This document shows, one piece after another, positions 53,239-61,044 of a DNA stretch of 64,000 nucleotides. Under the pieces are notes generated by a model. That model did not search any database and was not told where the DNA came from. It saw only the letters and a program-made list of their open reading frames with translations. Every line of letters starts with the position of its first letter. Positions within the stretch are counted from its first letter, which is position 1. The stretch is taken from the NCBI RefSeq assembly GCF_004364805.1, contig NZ_SOAP01000001.1, forward strand, positions 1,922,001 through 1,986,000. The letters are read 5' to 3'. This DNA is from Pelagimonas phthalicica (GTDB taxonomy: Bacteria; Pseudomonadota; Alphaproteobacteria; Rhodobacterales; Rhodobacteraceae). The position numbers were made by a program, and so were the translations under genes.

Positions 53239-53883
53239 CACGCTCGTGCTCCGAAAAGGATGGCGGGAACAGCGACAGTTGCCTGGCTCATCCTAGCCGG
53301 TCGAGCCTCAGTTACGATTGTCGGCGGTCTAATTGATGACGTAGCAAACGCGTGTTTAAATTCCCCAGGGTGCAGGGGGGCCGCGATAAGCGGAATCAAA
53401 AACGGTGCTGAAGCGGTCCATGAAGCGCTTGGCGTCAAACCGCTACCGGGTTCAGGAGCAGGTTCTGGCAACTCAGGGTCAGCCGCGGGGCTGGGTGGTG
53501 CGTCTATTGGGCTGGCCAACGGTGTAGGCGGTAAACTGGCGGAACTGGCCGTTAAAATGGAGCCCGACGACGTCGACGGCGATGGCGATGCCGAATCTGG
53601 AGGGGGTGACGGTGATACTGGTGGCGATCAAGGAGGCGGGGATGATGACGAGTGGAGCCAAGATGACCGTTTCGAATGGACTGATCATGCAATAGAAGCA
53701 ATGATGGATGAAGATATTTCTGAGCTTGAAGTCGAAACGGTGATAGACGACCCACTCGTTGAACTGCCAGGAAGCGGAGAGAATACCATTGAACTTGTCG
53801 GAGACAGAGTTACCGTAGTCGTTGACGAAACCAGTAGACTAATCGGAAGAGAACGTATCGTGACTGTTTATCTTACTCGCTAA
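52315..53883 (+). CDS. orphan RHS core and tip, cassette 4 (DUF4258-like tip)
   Basis: An open frame of 522 codons; the first codon is a TTG read as leucine in the intact core, and the first ATG is at 52336, without a ribosome site. The core ends at NWSDPSGL. The tip has the stretch LAGRASVTIVGGLIDDV, shared in outline with cassette 2, a glycine- and aspartate-rich linker, and a final domain with WTDHAIEAMMDEDISELEVE, then VIDDPLVELP and RERIVTVYLTR. That layout (histidine start, helix pair, late TVY strand) fits DUF4258, a group of small RNase-like domains of the BECR fold. I infer a silent RNase-type tip. Confidence 0.77.
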   Translation: MLSSLSHMQSGVALTDLAYDYGPDGQLTEIRDQLDPSKSKTISYDHLNRLVQVAEGVPVIDGGVPIPVEDYAYDEEGNRTTSHLSALYSSNDHNQLLEDDGFTYAYDDRGNRVSKTSKADGSVESYSYDSQNRLVGYASPTTTASYAYDALDRRIAKEVDGASEAFIYDGSSVLLDYADGAFNTRWQHGPSIDEPLAFERAGTEYALHSDHLGSPREVVEVATGTIAASYRYASFGARTQTGLLTQRYAFTGREEDLESGLIYYRARHYDPATGTFIQRDPIGFAGGDANLYAYVWNDHFNWSDPSGLHARAPKRMAGTATVAWLILAGRASVTIVGGLIDDVANACLNSPGCRGAAISGIKNGAEAVHEALGVKPLPGSGAGSGNSGSAAGLGGASIGLANGVGGKLAELAVKMEPDDVDGDGDAESGGGDGDTGGDQGGGDDDEWSQDDRFEWTDHAIEAMMDEDISELEVETVIDDPLVELPGSGENTIELVGDRVTVVVDETSRLIGRERIVTVYLTR

Positions 53884-53911
53884 GCAAAAAATCCGTGTGG
53901 GGAACCTTTCT

Positions 53912-54286
53912 ATGCAATTGGACATGTGTCCTGGAGAACTGTTGGATCGACTTATCATTCGTCGGTTTCGCCTCCAATTGTGTGCAGTTTCATCAAGAGA
54001 GAGGCGAGAGAAACTTTTGAATGAGGTGGCAGATATTGAGAGGGCAATAAAGGGCTTTGATTTTCCAAATGATTTGGAATGCGCGTTGCAATCCGTGAAT
54101 GCTAAGCTATGGAATATGGAATGTGACTTCAGTAAGAACGAGCTGAATTTTTCCCAAGAAGTGATTGAGGAGTATATAAGCTTGAAGGTGAAACGTGTAC
54201 AGATTCGCAGCAAAATTGACTCACACTTCGGGTGTGGAACAAGAGAATATAGGAATTTCGTGAACAAAATTCCTTGTGGGGACTGA
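53912..54286 (+). CDS. immunity-like protein of cassette 4 (DUF6165-like)
   Basis: A 124-residue mainly helical protein. I start at the ATG at 53912 behind GGGGA; a GTG at 53897 is possible. It begins MQLDMCPGELLDRLIIRRFR and later has LQSVNAKLWNMECDFSKNE and KVKRVQIRSKIDSHFG. These resemble DUF6165, whose members open with PGELIDKLTILEIK and carry an NxxLWxxE stretch. It follows cassette 4 by 28 bp and is A+T-rich. I infer that it neutralises the DUF4258-like tip; this pairing is not one that I know. Confidence 0.6.
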   Translation: MQLDMCPGELLDRLIIRRFRLQLCAVSSRERREKLLNEVADIERAIKGFDFPNDLECALQSVNAKLWNMECDFSKNELNFSQEVIEEYISLKVKRVQIRSKIDSHFGCGTREYRNFVNKIPCGD

Positions 54287-54506
54287 CCCTAAGTTTATAG
54301 CGAGCAAATGTACATGCGGAAAGGCTCGGTTATGATGATGTTCATGATTTGAAAAAATTCGTATGTCGGTGAGAAGGAGGTGGCTCATTTTGATATGTAC
54401 TATTAAAGAAAAAATGATGTCACTTATTTACTTCGTAAGGGAGGAGAGGGTGTGGTGCGAGTTATCGAAAAAATGTACTAGTGCCGAAGTTGAGGTGATC
54501 TAGGAA

Positions 54507-54935
54507 ATGTCTTGGGTGCTGGAAATGGAGTTGAATATTTTCACTCACGGGAAGGACGCATATGAAATTGCAAAACTCCTCCCCTCCACAAACTCTAGAG
54601 TTGTGAATAGAGGTGAAAGGCACGCTGTTGGAGGGCTCAATCCGGAATTTGGAATACCTCAGTCTGGGAGCGTCAGATTTACTTCTAGTTGGAATGAAAA
54701 AAATCTTTCTGAAGATGTAAATGTCGACTACGAATGTGAATTTTTTTCTCAATTTGAGAATTGCCAGGAAATTCTTAGAGAGTTACGTTTTGACGCGGGT
54801 TGTGAGTTTGAGATCGTACTGAAGATAAGTTGTACTGATGAGACGCCAGTACTTCAGTTTGGAAATAAGTTGTCTAGTTTTCTCGCTAGCCATAATGCAA
54901 CTTTATCAATATTGACCGAGGTGCCCGATTCATAG
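54507..54935 (+). CDS. orphan immunity-like protein (DUF4279-like)
   Basis: A 142-residue protein; an ATG at 54525 is an alternative start and fits the family better. The stretch ELNIFTHGKDAYEIAKLLPS with NRGERHAVGGLN and SVRFTSSWNE resembles DUF4279, common near polymorphic toxins. No RHS core or tip precedes it; the 220 bp before it is A+T-rich non-coding sequence. I infer a leftover immunity gene whose toxin has been lost, which may still protect against related cells. Confidence 0.6.
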   Translation: MSWVLEMELNIFTHGKDAYEIAKLLPSTNSRVVNRGERHAVGGLNPEFGIPQSGSVRFTSSWNEKNLSEDVNVDYECEFFSQFENCQEILRELRFDAGCEFEIVLKISCTDETPVLQFGNKLSSFLASHNATLSILTEVPDS

Positions 54936-55157
54936 GGGCAATACATCGCCAAGTTTATTGGAAAGAAAAACTCAAACGACTTTACTCTGACCGACCTTGG
55001 TTTTTCGTTTGGTTGGTGCAACCTTTTGAACTACATGGAGGCTGCGGAAGAGAAAACAAACACGGGACAGTTTCAAAGCCTTCAAGAGTTGTAAAGTGCT
55101 TCCGGAGTGCTGCCCCAGAACCTGAAAGCTCAAGTATGGCAAGCTTAAAAGTTTGAT

Positions 55158-55383
55158 CGAGATCCGCGATCAGCTTGACCCGAGTAAGTCCAAGACCCTC
55201 TCTTACGATCACCTCAATCGCCTTGTTCAGGTGGCCGAGGGTGTGCCTGTCATTGACGGCGGTGTCCCGATCCCGGTTGAGGATTACGCCTATGACGAAG
55301 AGGGCAACCGCACCTCTCTGCCTCTTTTTTCCAAACGATCACAAATAGTTGTTCGAAGGTGGTGGGTTTACGTGTGTCTGTGA
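55158..55383 (+). pseudogene. decayed RHS core fragment, copy 5
   Basis: From 55158 the sequence matches the main gene from 46919 (offset 8,239) for about 160 bp, in the same frame, and then loses the frame through small indels near 55315-55345, while DNA similarity to the core goes on weakly (AACGATCACAA is still seen). There is no tip. This is a dead remnant at the end of the array. Confidence 0.85.
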
Positions 55384-55459
55384 CCGCCTAGACAGTGTTG
55401 CGACCGAGGTGGGGGAATCAAATCACTTGAGTGCAGAGAAGTTAAATTCAACCGGTGAA

Positions 55460-56002
55460 TCAGAACCTGGCAAGATCCACAAAGAAAGGGTTGGAAAGAC
55501 GAAGTGCTCTAACCGCTTGAGGTAAGCCTTCTGTCGTTTTCCAGGCGTCTCGCCACACAGAGTCTACAGGTGAAAAGTAGGAAAATCGGACGCCTTTGAA
55601 GCCATCAAGAGTTGCATTGTGAGTGCCGAGCGTTTCCCCGGAATCCAATATTTCAATAAAGGTTATATCCAAAGCCTCAGGACCTGCTGACAACTCGATC
55701 CGCAGCGCCGCTGCATTGGGGGCAAAGCCTTTGGTGTTGCGCGTGGTGAAGGCCAGTGATGTTTCGGTTCCTTCTAAGCCAACGGGATACTGGGCAAGGT
55801 GTGAGGGGGGGACGGCGCTGGCGATCCAGTTCCTCAGCCGGTTGCGTAGGGCGAGGTCTTGTTGGAGCTCGGGGTTGGTCTGGCTTCGGTCGTGTACGCG
55901 GATTGAAAGATCAAGCGCGCCCGCCAGGCCCGCTGCCAGAAGGGCGAGTAAGGCAAGTGAAATGAGTAATTCGAATAGCGACAGTCCAGAACGAGGGGTC
56001 AT
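55460..56002 (-). CDS. gspJ: type II secretion minor pseudopilin GspJ
   Basis: A 180-residue pseudopilin. The N-terminus RSGLSLFELLISLALLALLA has the prepilin-peptidase site after the glycine and the glutamate at position five of the mature chain, followed by the long hydrophobic helix. The C-terminal domain contains DGFKGVRFSYFSPVDSVWRD, typical of GspJ. It overlaps gspI by four bases and is the last gene of the right-hand gsp operon, next to the decayed RHS fragment. Confidence 0.87.
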   Translation of the reverse strand: MTPRSGLSLFELLISLALLALLAAGLAGALDLSIRVHDRSQTNPELQQDLALRNRLRNWIASAVPPSHLAQYPVGLEGTETSLAFTTRNTKGFAPNAAALRIELSAGPEALDITFIEILDSGETLGTHNATLDGFKGVRFSYFSPVDSVWRDAWKTTEGLPQAVRALRLSNPFFVDLARF

Positions 56003-56355
56003 TCTATAACCCTCAGCTCAGAGACGTCTGCCAATGGTTTGCCGTGAGCGCTCAAAACGCGCAGCGAAATTTGGACGGTTTTTCCAGTATGTCCCGAAAT
56101 ATGGAGGGGTTGAATGACCTCCTCGATCTGCCAATCCCCGTGCGGTACAAGGCGTGTGCCGATTTCAAGAGGCTCCTTCAACCCCATTTCAGCAAGATGG
56201 GAGAGGGCCGCATCCGTTGCTGCAAATCTTTGATCAACTTGTTGGGTCCGGGAAAGCAGATCAGTCTGTTGCGGCAACAGGCTTGCAAGAACAAGCGACA
56301 TGATCGCAAAGGCCACCAGCACCTCGAACAAGGAGTATCCGCCACGCCCGCTCAT
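55999..56355 (-). CDS. gspI: type II secretion minor pseudopilin GspI
   Basis: A 118-residue pseudopilin with the cleavable start RGGYSLFEVLVAFAIMSLVL, containing the conserved glutamate. The short periplasmic part has LGTRLVPHGDWQIEEV-like spacing seen in GspI. It overlaps gspJ and gspH by four bases each. With GspJ and GspK it should form the pseudopilus tip complex. Confidence 0.85.
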   Translation of the reverse strand: MSGRGGYSLFEVLVAFAIMSLVLASLLPQQTDLLSRTQQVDQRFAATDAALSHLAEMGLKEPLEIGTRLVPHGDWQIEEVIQPLHISGHTGKTVQISLRVLSAHGKPLADVSELRVIE

Positions 56356-56717
56356 GGCTGGATCACCTGCAAAAGCCCAGTGAGTGGTTTGATTTCAATG
56401 TGTTGCACTAGGTTTTTGATGCGAAGGCAGGCCGTGGCGGGCAGGGCTGTTCCATCCGGATAAAACCGGGTCATGGCGTCTGATCCGTCGCATTGTGGGA
56501 GTGCGAATGTAACTGTTTTGACATCGTGAATAGCGCGCGTCCGGGCCAGGGCCGCGTCGTTTGCCAGTTGCGCACTGGCCTGGTCCAGGCGCAGTTTCGG
56601 GGAGGGCGGGCGCAAAGCCGTGACCGTGATCCCAAGGATCGCCGCCAGGATTGCCAAAGAAACCAGCATTTCCAGCAATGTGAACCCGCTTTGCGGGGAG
56701 GGATTAGAAGGCAACAT
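56352..56717 (-). CDS. gspH: type II secretion pseudopilin GspH
   Basis: A 121-residue pseudopilin with QSGFTLLEMLVSLAILAAIL at its N-terminus, including the peptidase site and glutamate. The rest (DQASAQLANDAALARTRAIH) follows the GspH pattern more closely than that of the major pilin GspG, which has a conserved calcium site not seen here. It overlaps gspF by 14 bp and gspI by four. Confidence 0.8.
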   Translation of the reverse strand: MLPSNPSPQSGFTLLEMLVSLAILAAILGITVTALRPPSPKLRLDQASAQLANDAALARTRAIHDVKTVTFALPQCDGSDAMTRFYPDGTALPATACLRIKNLVQHIEIKPLTGLLQVIQP

Positions 56718-57912
56718 CGTTCAACGTCAAAATGGCCGAGATCGTCGACAAGATAACGCCGCCCACAGAAAGACCGATCACGAGGGTCAAGACGGGCGTT
56801 ACCAATTTGATCGCCTGATCCAGTGTTCTGCTGCTGCGTTCTGTCATTTCACGAACCAGCTTATCCAACATGGGGCCTAGGCGGTCAGATTCCTCTGCGA
56901 CCTCAATCATCGCCGCTGCCATAGGATCAATCAATGGGCTTTGTGCCAGCGTCGATGACAGGGATTGACCGGCGACCACCGCCTGTTCTGTGCTAGTTAA
57001 CAACTGACGGTACGACGGATGGCTTGCGGATTGGCTGGCCATGGCCAAAGCTTGGGGCAGAGGGCTTGCGCTGTTCACCATAAGTGCGAGGGTGCGGCAG
57101 GCGTTTAGCGTTTCCGATTGCCGAATAAATGGACCAATTAGGGGGAGGTGCAGGACAAGCGGAGACAGCACCTTTTTAAGCGGCGCTGCGCTGATTTTGG
57201 CCAGAACGACCAGAGCCAAACCTGCCGATAAGAAAAGCGACCATTGCGTAATGAGGGCACCGCGCAACTTGATCATTCCCTGCAAGATTGCGGGTGGTTC
57301 AGCTGCGTTGGTGGCAAAAACAGGGGTCAGAGTTGGTGCCAGGTAAAAGACCAGCAAGATCATCACCATGAACGACATGGTGATGAGAATTGCGGGATAA
57401 AGCAGAGCAGCTTGTAACTCCTTTTTACGTTTGGCTTCGGCCTCCAGTGTCTCTGCGATACGGGCTACGATATCCGTCAGTTTATTCGCTGCTTCACCCG
57501 TTTCGATCATGATCAGAAAACGCGGCGTGATGCCGCTGTCAGACAAGGCTTGGGCCAAGGGGCGGCCGTCTTGGATATCTTCCAGAGCTTGTTCCAGATG
57601 GCGTTGCATAGCGCGGTCTCTCATGGTGTCTGCGCAAAACCGCAATGCTTTTGGCAGGGAAAAACCAGCCTCTAGTAAGGATGCCAGCGTTTGGAAGAAC
57701 GATACCTGGGCTTGGGGTTTGAGGCGGATGTTACCAGACAGTGAAAACTCACGTTGCCACCAAGGCAGAGCTTGCCCTCCTTCGGTCAAGGAAATTGGGG
57801 ACAATCCCTTGGCAGATAATTGGTCAAGCGCGGCGAGATCATTTGCGGCCTGCACTTCGCCGGTCGTCAAAGACCCGGAACTGTCATAAGCGCTGTAGGC
57901 GAAACGAGGCAT
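56704..57912 (-). CDS. gspF: type II secretion inner-membrane protein GspF
   Basis: A 402-residue platform protein with the duplicated T2SSF domain. The N-terminal part has FAYSAYDSSGSLTTGEVQA; the two repeats include QTLASLLEAGFSLPKAL and RTLALMVNSASPLPQAL. Three membrane spans lie near residues 170-190, 220-240 and 375-395. GspF couples the cytoplasmic ATPase to pilus growth. The usual neighbours gspE and gspG are missing on either side. Confidence 0.93.
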   Translation of the reverse strand: MPRFAYSAYDSSGSLTTGEVQAANDLAALDQLSAKGLSPISLTEGGQALPWWQREFSLSGNIRLKPQAQVSFFQTLASLLEAGFSLPKALRFCADTMRDRAMQRHLEQALEDIQDGRPLAQALSDSGITPRFLIMIETGEAANKLTDIVARIAETLEAEAKRKKELQAALLYPAILITMSFMVMILLVFYLAPTLTPVFATNAAEPPAILQGMIKLRGALITQWSLFLSAGLALVVLAKISAAPLKKVLSPLVLHLPLIGPFIRQSETLNACRTLALMVNSASPLPQALAMASQSASHPSYRQLLTSTEQAVVAGQSLSSTLAQSPLIDPMAAAMIEVAEESDRLGPMLDKLVREMTERSSRTLDQAIKLVTPVLTLVIGLSVGGVILSTISAILTLNDVAF

Positions 57913-57962
57913 CTAGAAAACCATGATCAAAAACCTAGGATAAGTTGCCGTCGCATTTGCCT

Positions 57963-59972
57963 TTAGTCAATGATCCGGTGGCCGGTGCTGGGCGCGGCAA
58001 TACCGCTTTGAACCAGACCGTCGGCCCCTGAAATTCGCCCCCGCAATTCTGCCGTGATAGAATTGCTTTCTGTCCCGTCTCGGATCACGCGCGGCGTGAT
58101 CAGGACCAAAAGCTCGGTCTTGCCCACCGTATCCTTGCGCGACCGGAACAGGGCCCCGATTCCGGGCGTGTCCCCGAGGCCGGGCACCTTGCTATTGGTC
58201 TTGTTCCGGCTCTCTTCGATCAACCCGCCAAGGGCAATAGTTTGCCCATCCAACACCACCACATTGGTTTCGATTTTGCGGGTCGAGATTGTGGGACTGT
58301 CAATGCCTGACGTGGTTGTGTTTGAAACGCTGGACACCTCTTGTTCGATATCAAGGATCACCTGGCCAGAACTTGAGACGCGTGGTTTGACGGACAGGAT
58401 GATGCCCGTATCGCGGAAAGAGATCGTGTTGACCACAGGTGCATTTGCATCCGACGTCTCGCGGACCTGCTGGGTGGCAATCGGGACTTCGTCGCCGATT
58501 TGCAGCTTGGCCTCTTGGTTGTCGAGCACCAAAAGCGATGGCGATGACACGACATTCACGTCGGTGACCGAAGCCAGTGCATTCAGCGCAACCCCGGCTG
58601 ATGGTCCTTGGAAAAGCAAGGAGAGGCCAGGGAAGGTTGAGGCGACAGCGCCGTTGGCTGCATCTGAGAAAGTGGTTTTGAAATTGCCGTTTTCAAAAAA
58701 CCAGCGCAGGCCGAAGTTCAATTCGTCGTTCAAGGATACTTCGGCAATCGTCGCCTCAAGCAAAACCTGAACCGGAACGGTGTCCAAAGTCTGGATCAAC
58801 CGAGAAAAGCTTTCTTGTTCAGGGTCATTTCCCCAAACGATGATGGCATTCTTTGTGTCATCGGCGACGATACGAGGTGTGCCCTCGACAGGGCTGTCTT
58901 CCTCCGACGCAATATTATCCAGCATCTGGCTCAGGATGGGGGCAAGATCTTCGGCGCTGCGATGCTGAAGGTTGTAGACTGCCGGTCTGCGTTTGGCCCC
59001 ACCAGCGGTGCGGTCCAGATCTCGGATCCAACGTTCGGCATCCCCGAGGTATTTCTGACGGGCGCTGACCACGATAACTGCTGAGAGCCGTTTAGATGGA
59101 ATAAACGTCACCAAGTTTTGCAGGCTGCCGCCATCGCCGGTCTCAAAGATCAGGTTGAGCTCTTCGACCACCGCCTCGGGTTCGGCGGCTTTGAGGCGGA
59201 ACAGGCCGACCGATTTACCCTTGAGGACGTCCACGTCAAACAGGTTCACAGCTTCGATCGCGGCGTTGATTTCTTCCCGGGTGCCGGAAATCAGGACGAT
59301 GCCCCGTTTGGGTATGGGTTGCAGGCGCACGGTCTGGCCGACAATGGGTTCCAACAAGCGCAACATTTCGGTTGTTCCGATATAGCGTAACGGAACAGCC
59401 ACCACGCGGGAACCGACACCCTGGGGGTCACCAACCCGCGAAATCCGTTTTGCCGCCCCTTCGCGGGGCACAATGGTGATCAGATCCCCGGACACCTGCA
59501 ATGCCGCTCCGTTCAGTTCAAGGATCGTTCGAAAGGTGCTGAACAGGTCCTTTTCCGACAAAGGACGGGTGGTTTGCAGGGTGACAGTGCCATCAACATT
59601 CGGCTTGATCGTATAGTTTTTTTGCAAAGCATCGCCCAAAACAGCCTTGGCCGCTTGCGCAATGGGGACATCAATCAGGTTGAGCGTAAACGCCCCGTCT
59701 TCTGAAACTTCGACAAGGTCCTTGGGCTTACCCGTGGGATAAGACAGAAACTTGTCATCCCCCAAAACCCGCCGTTCGGGGGCTGGCCCACCCAACGCGG
59801 TTCGTAAGTCGTGCGCATAAGATCCCCTTGCCCCATTAGGATTGTCTTGATTGGCGAGTAGGGGGGCGTCTCGCCGTGTGACCTCTTGGTCATCACAAGC
59901 TGCAAGGTTCAGAAATGCGATTGCGACAGCCAACTTCAAAACAATGCGAAAAATGGATTGGAAAGACATCAC
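57963..59972 (-). CDS. gspD: type II secretion secretin GspD
   Basis: A 669-residue outer-membrane secretin. The signal sequence ends with LNLAACDD, a lipobox-like site, so the protein may be a lipoprotein that needs no pilotin. N0 to N3 domains occupy about residues 85-390 (FTLNLIDVPIAQAAKAVLG, GIVLISGTREEINAAIE). The secretin domain includes VNVVSSPSLLVLDNQEAKLQ, IGDEVPIATQQ and the ending TELLVLITPRVIRD. It overlaps gspC by four bases and precedes gspF by 50 bp. Confidence 0.95.
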   Translation of the reverse strand: MMSFQSIFRIVLKLAVAIAFLNLAACDDQEVTRRDAPLLANQDNPNGARGSYAHDLRTALGGPAPERRVLGDDKFLSYPTGKPKDLVEVSEDGAFTLNLIDVPIAQAAKAVLGDALQKNYTIKPNVDGTVTLQTTRPLSEKDLFSTFRTILELNGAALQVSGDLITIVPREGAAKRISRVGDPQGVGSRVVAVPLRYIGTTEMLRLLEPIVGQTVRLQPIPKRGIVLISGTREEINAAIEAVNLFDVDVLKGKSVGLFRLKAAEPEAVVEELNLIFETGDGGSLQNLVTFIPSKRLSAVIVVSARQKYLGDAERWIRDLDRTAGGAKRRPAVYNLQHRSAEDLAPILSQMLDNIASEEDSPVEGTPRIVADDTKNAIIVWGNDPEQESFSRLIQTLDTVPVQVLLEATIAEVSLNDELNFGLRWFFENGNFKTTFSDAANGAVASTFPGLSLLFQGPSAGVALNALASVTDVNVVSSPSLLVLDNQEAKLQIGDEVPIATQQVRETSDANAPVVNTISFRDTGIILSVKPRVSSSGQVILDIEQEVSSVSNTTTSGIDSPTISTRKIETNVVVLDGQTIALGGLIEESRNKTNSKVPGLGDTPGIGALFRSRKDTVGKTELLVLITPRVIRDGTESNSITAELRGRISGADGLVQSGIAAPSTGHRIID

Positions 59973-60478
59973 TGATACATCTCTATGCGAATGGTTTGCG
60001 TTTTGAGGCGGAGCTCTAGAGCATCAGCAAAAATGTCTGATATCTGCCAACCGCCTAAGGTTTCTTTTTGTGTCACCCAAATCGGGTTTCCGCCCGCATG
60101 TGAAATAAGCGCCGTATTTCCTTGCGCTGTCCCCATGACACCCAACAGTCGGACCTCTGGCGGCGTGGCCAAAATGGGTTTGGGGGCTGGTGCGGATGTT
60201 GGTGCAGGTTCGGCCGTTTTGACGGTATCCAGACTTACCGCTCTCCGCGTGGGGGCGAAGATCGGTCTTTGAGTGACTGCAGAATAGAAAACGTCGGATT
60301 TTTGCGGCCGGTTCTCGGGTTTGGTTTGCTGCGCTGCAGCCGGAAATACATCTGTCTCAACAGACAGTGGTCCCAAATCAGGTTGCGATTGCACCACACC
60401 ATTCGCCCAGACAGCGACGCCCGCTGCGGTCGAAGCTAGGGCGCAGGTGCCGCAAAGAGAGAGTAGACGCGACATCAT
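59969..60478 (-). CDS. gspC: type II secretion protein GspC-like
   Basis: A 169-residue inner-membrane protein with one N-terminal hydrophobic segment (CALASTAAGVAVWANGVV), a proline- and alanine-rich linker and a homology region with VRLLGVMGTAQGNTALISH followed by GNPIWVTQKETLGGWQI. The last part matches the GspC/PilP homology region that contacts the secretin. There is no PDZ domain, unlike the long GspC of enterobacteria. It lies between gspM and gspD, each overlapping by four bases. Confidence 0.8.
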   Translation of the reverse strand: MMSRLLSLCGTCALASTAAGVAVWANGVVQSQPDLGPLSVETDVFPAAAQQTKPENRPQKSDVFYSAVTQRPIFAPTRRAVSLDTVKTAEPAPTSAPAPKPILATPPEVRLLGVMGTAQGNTALISHAGGNPIWVTQKETLGGWQISDIFADALELRLKTQTIRIEMYQ

Positions 60479-61044
60479 TTGTCGCTCTCCCGGTTGTCGA
60501 GTCTTATCGGCGCGGCGAGATCGATCTGAGCAAAGACCAATGGCTGGGGATGCTTGTGGCCAGGCTTGTTCAGTCGGCGGAGCACAGCACGATCCACAAC
60601 AAGTGCGGGGGAGCTATACTCGATGTCTTGGAGAAAGCCGGTTAATTGGTCCAATGATGCTTCGAACTCGATCCGAAACCCCGTGGCTTCCTGCAAAGAC
60701 AGACCGCTTTCTTTTGCTGGCGTCACAGCTCGTAGACTAACACCGTGATCCTTTGCGAGTTTAGAGATCTCGCTTTGGATTAGGGCCGTGACGGCTCCGG
60801 CTTCTTTTGCCGCCCAAATTAGTGTTAACTCACCCGTTTCGCCAAATTGGGAGTGATCTCTTTTCAAGGCGGCCAGCGACCCCTCGAGCTTTTGCAATTC
60901 AGAGCGCATTTCCTCACGCTTTGACAAAGCTGTGTCGCGCCAATTGTACAACCCTTGGCCAACTGAAAGCCAAATCAGGGCGAAAAACCCGACCAACAGC
61001 GCCAATGCAAGTAAAAGGGATGAGAGGCGAGAAAGGATATTCAT
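60475..61044 (-). CDS. gspM: type II secretion protein GspM-like
   Basis: A 189-residue bitopic inner-membrane protein: hydrophobic SSLLLALALLVGFFALIWL near the start, a coiled-coil section (EEMRSELQKLEGSLAALK), and a ferredoxin-like domain with FRIEFEASLDQLTGFLQDIE. The last phrase is typical of the GspM/PilO group. It overlaps gspL and gspC by four bases each and should pair with GspL. Confidence 0.8.
   Translation of the reverse strand: MNILSRLSSLLLALALLVGFFALIWLSVGQGLYNWRDTALSKREEMRSELQKLEGSLAALKRDHSQFGETGELTLIWAAKEAGAVTALIQSEISKLAKDHGVSLRAVTPAKESGLSLQEATGFRIEFEASLDQLTGFLQDIEYSSPALVVDRAVLRRLNKPGHKHPQPLVFAQIDLAAPIRLDNRESDK

Noticed and set aside
48741-55383. CRISPR or simple tandem repeat array
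   Set aside because: The repeats are long coding segments of RHS core with different sequences between them, not short uniform repeats with spacers.
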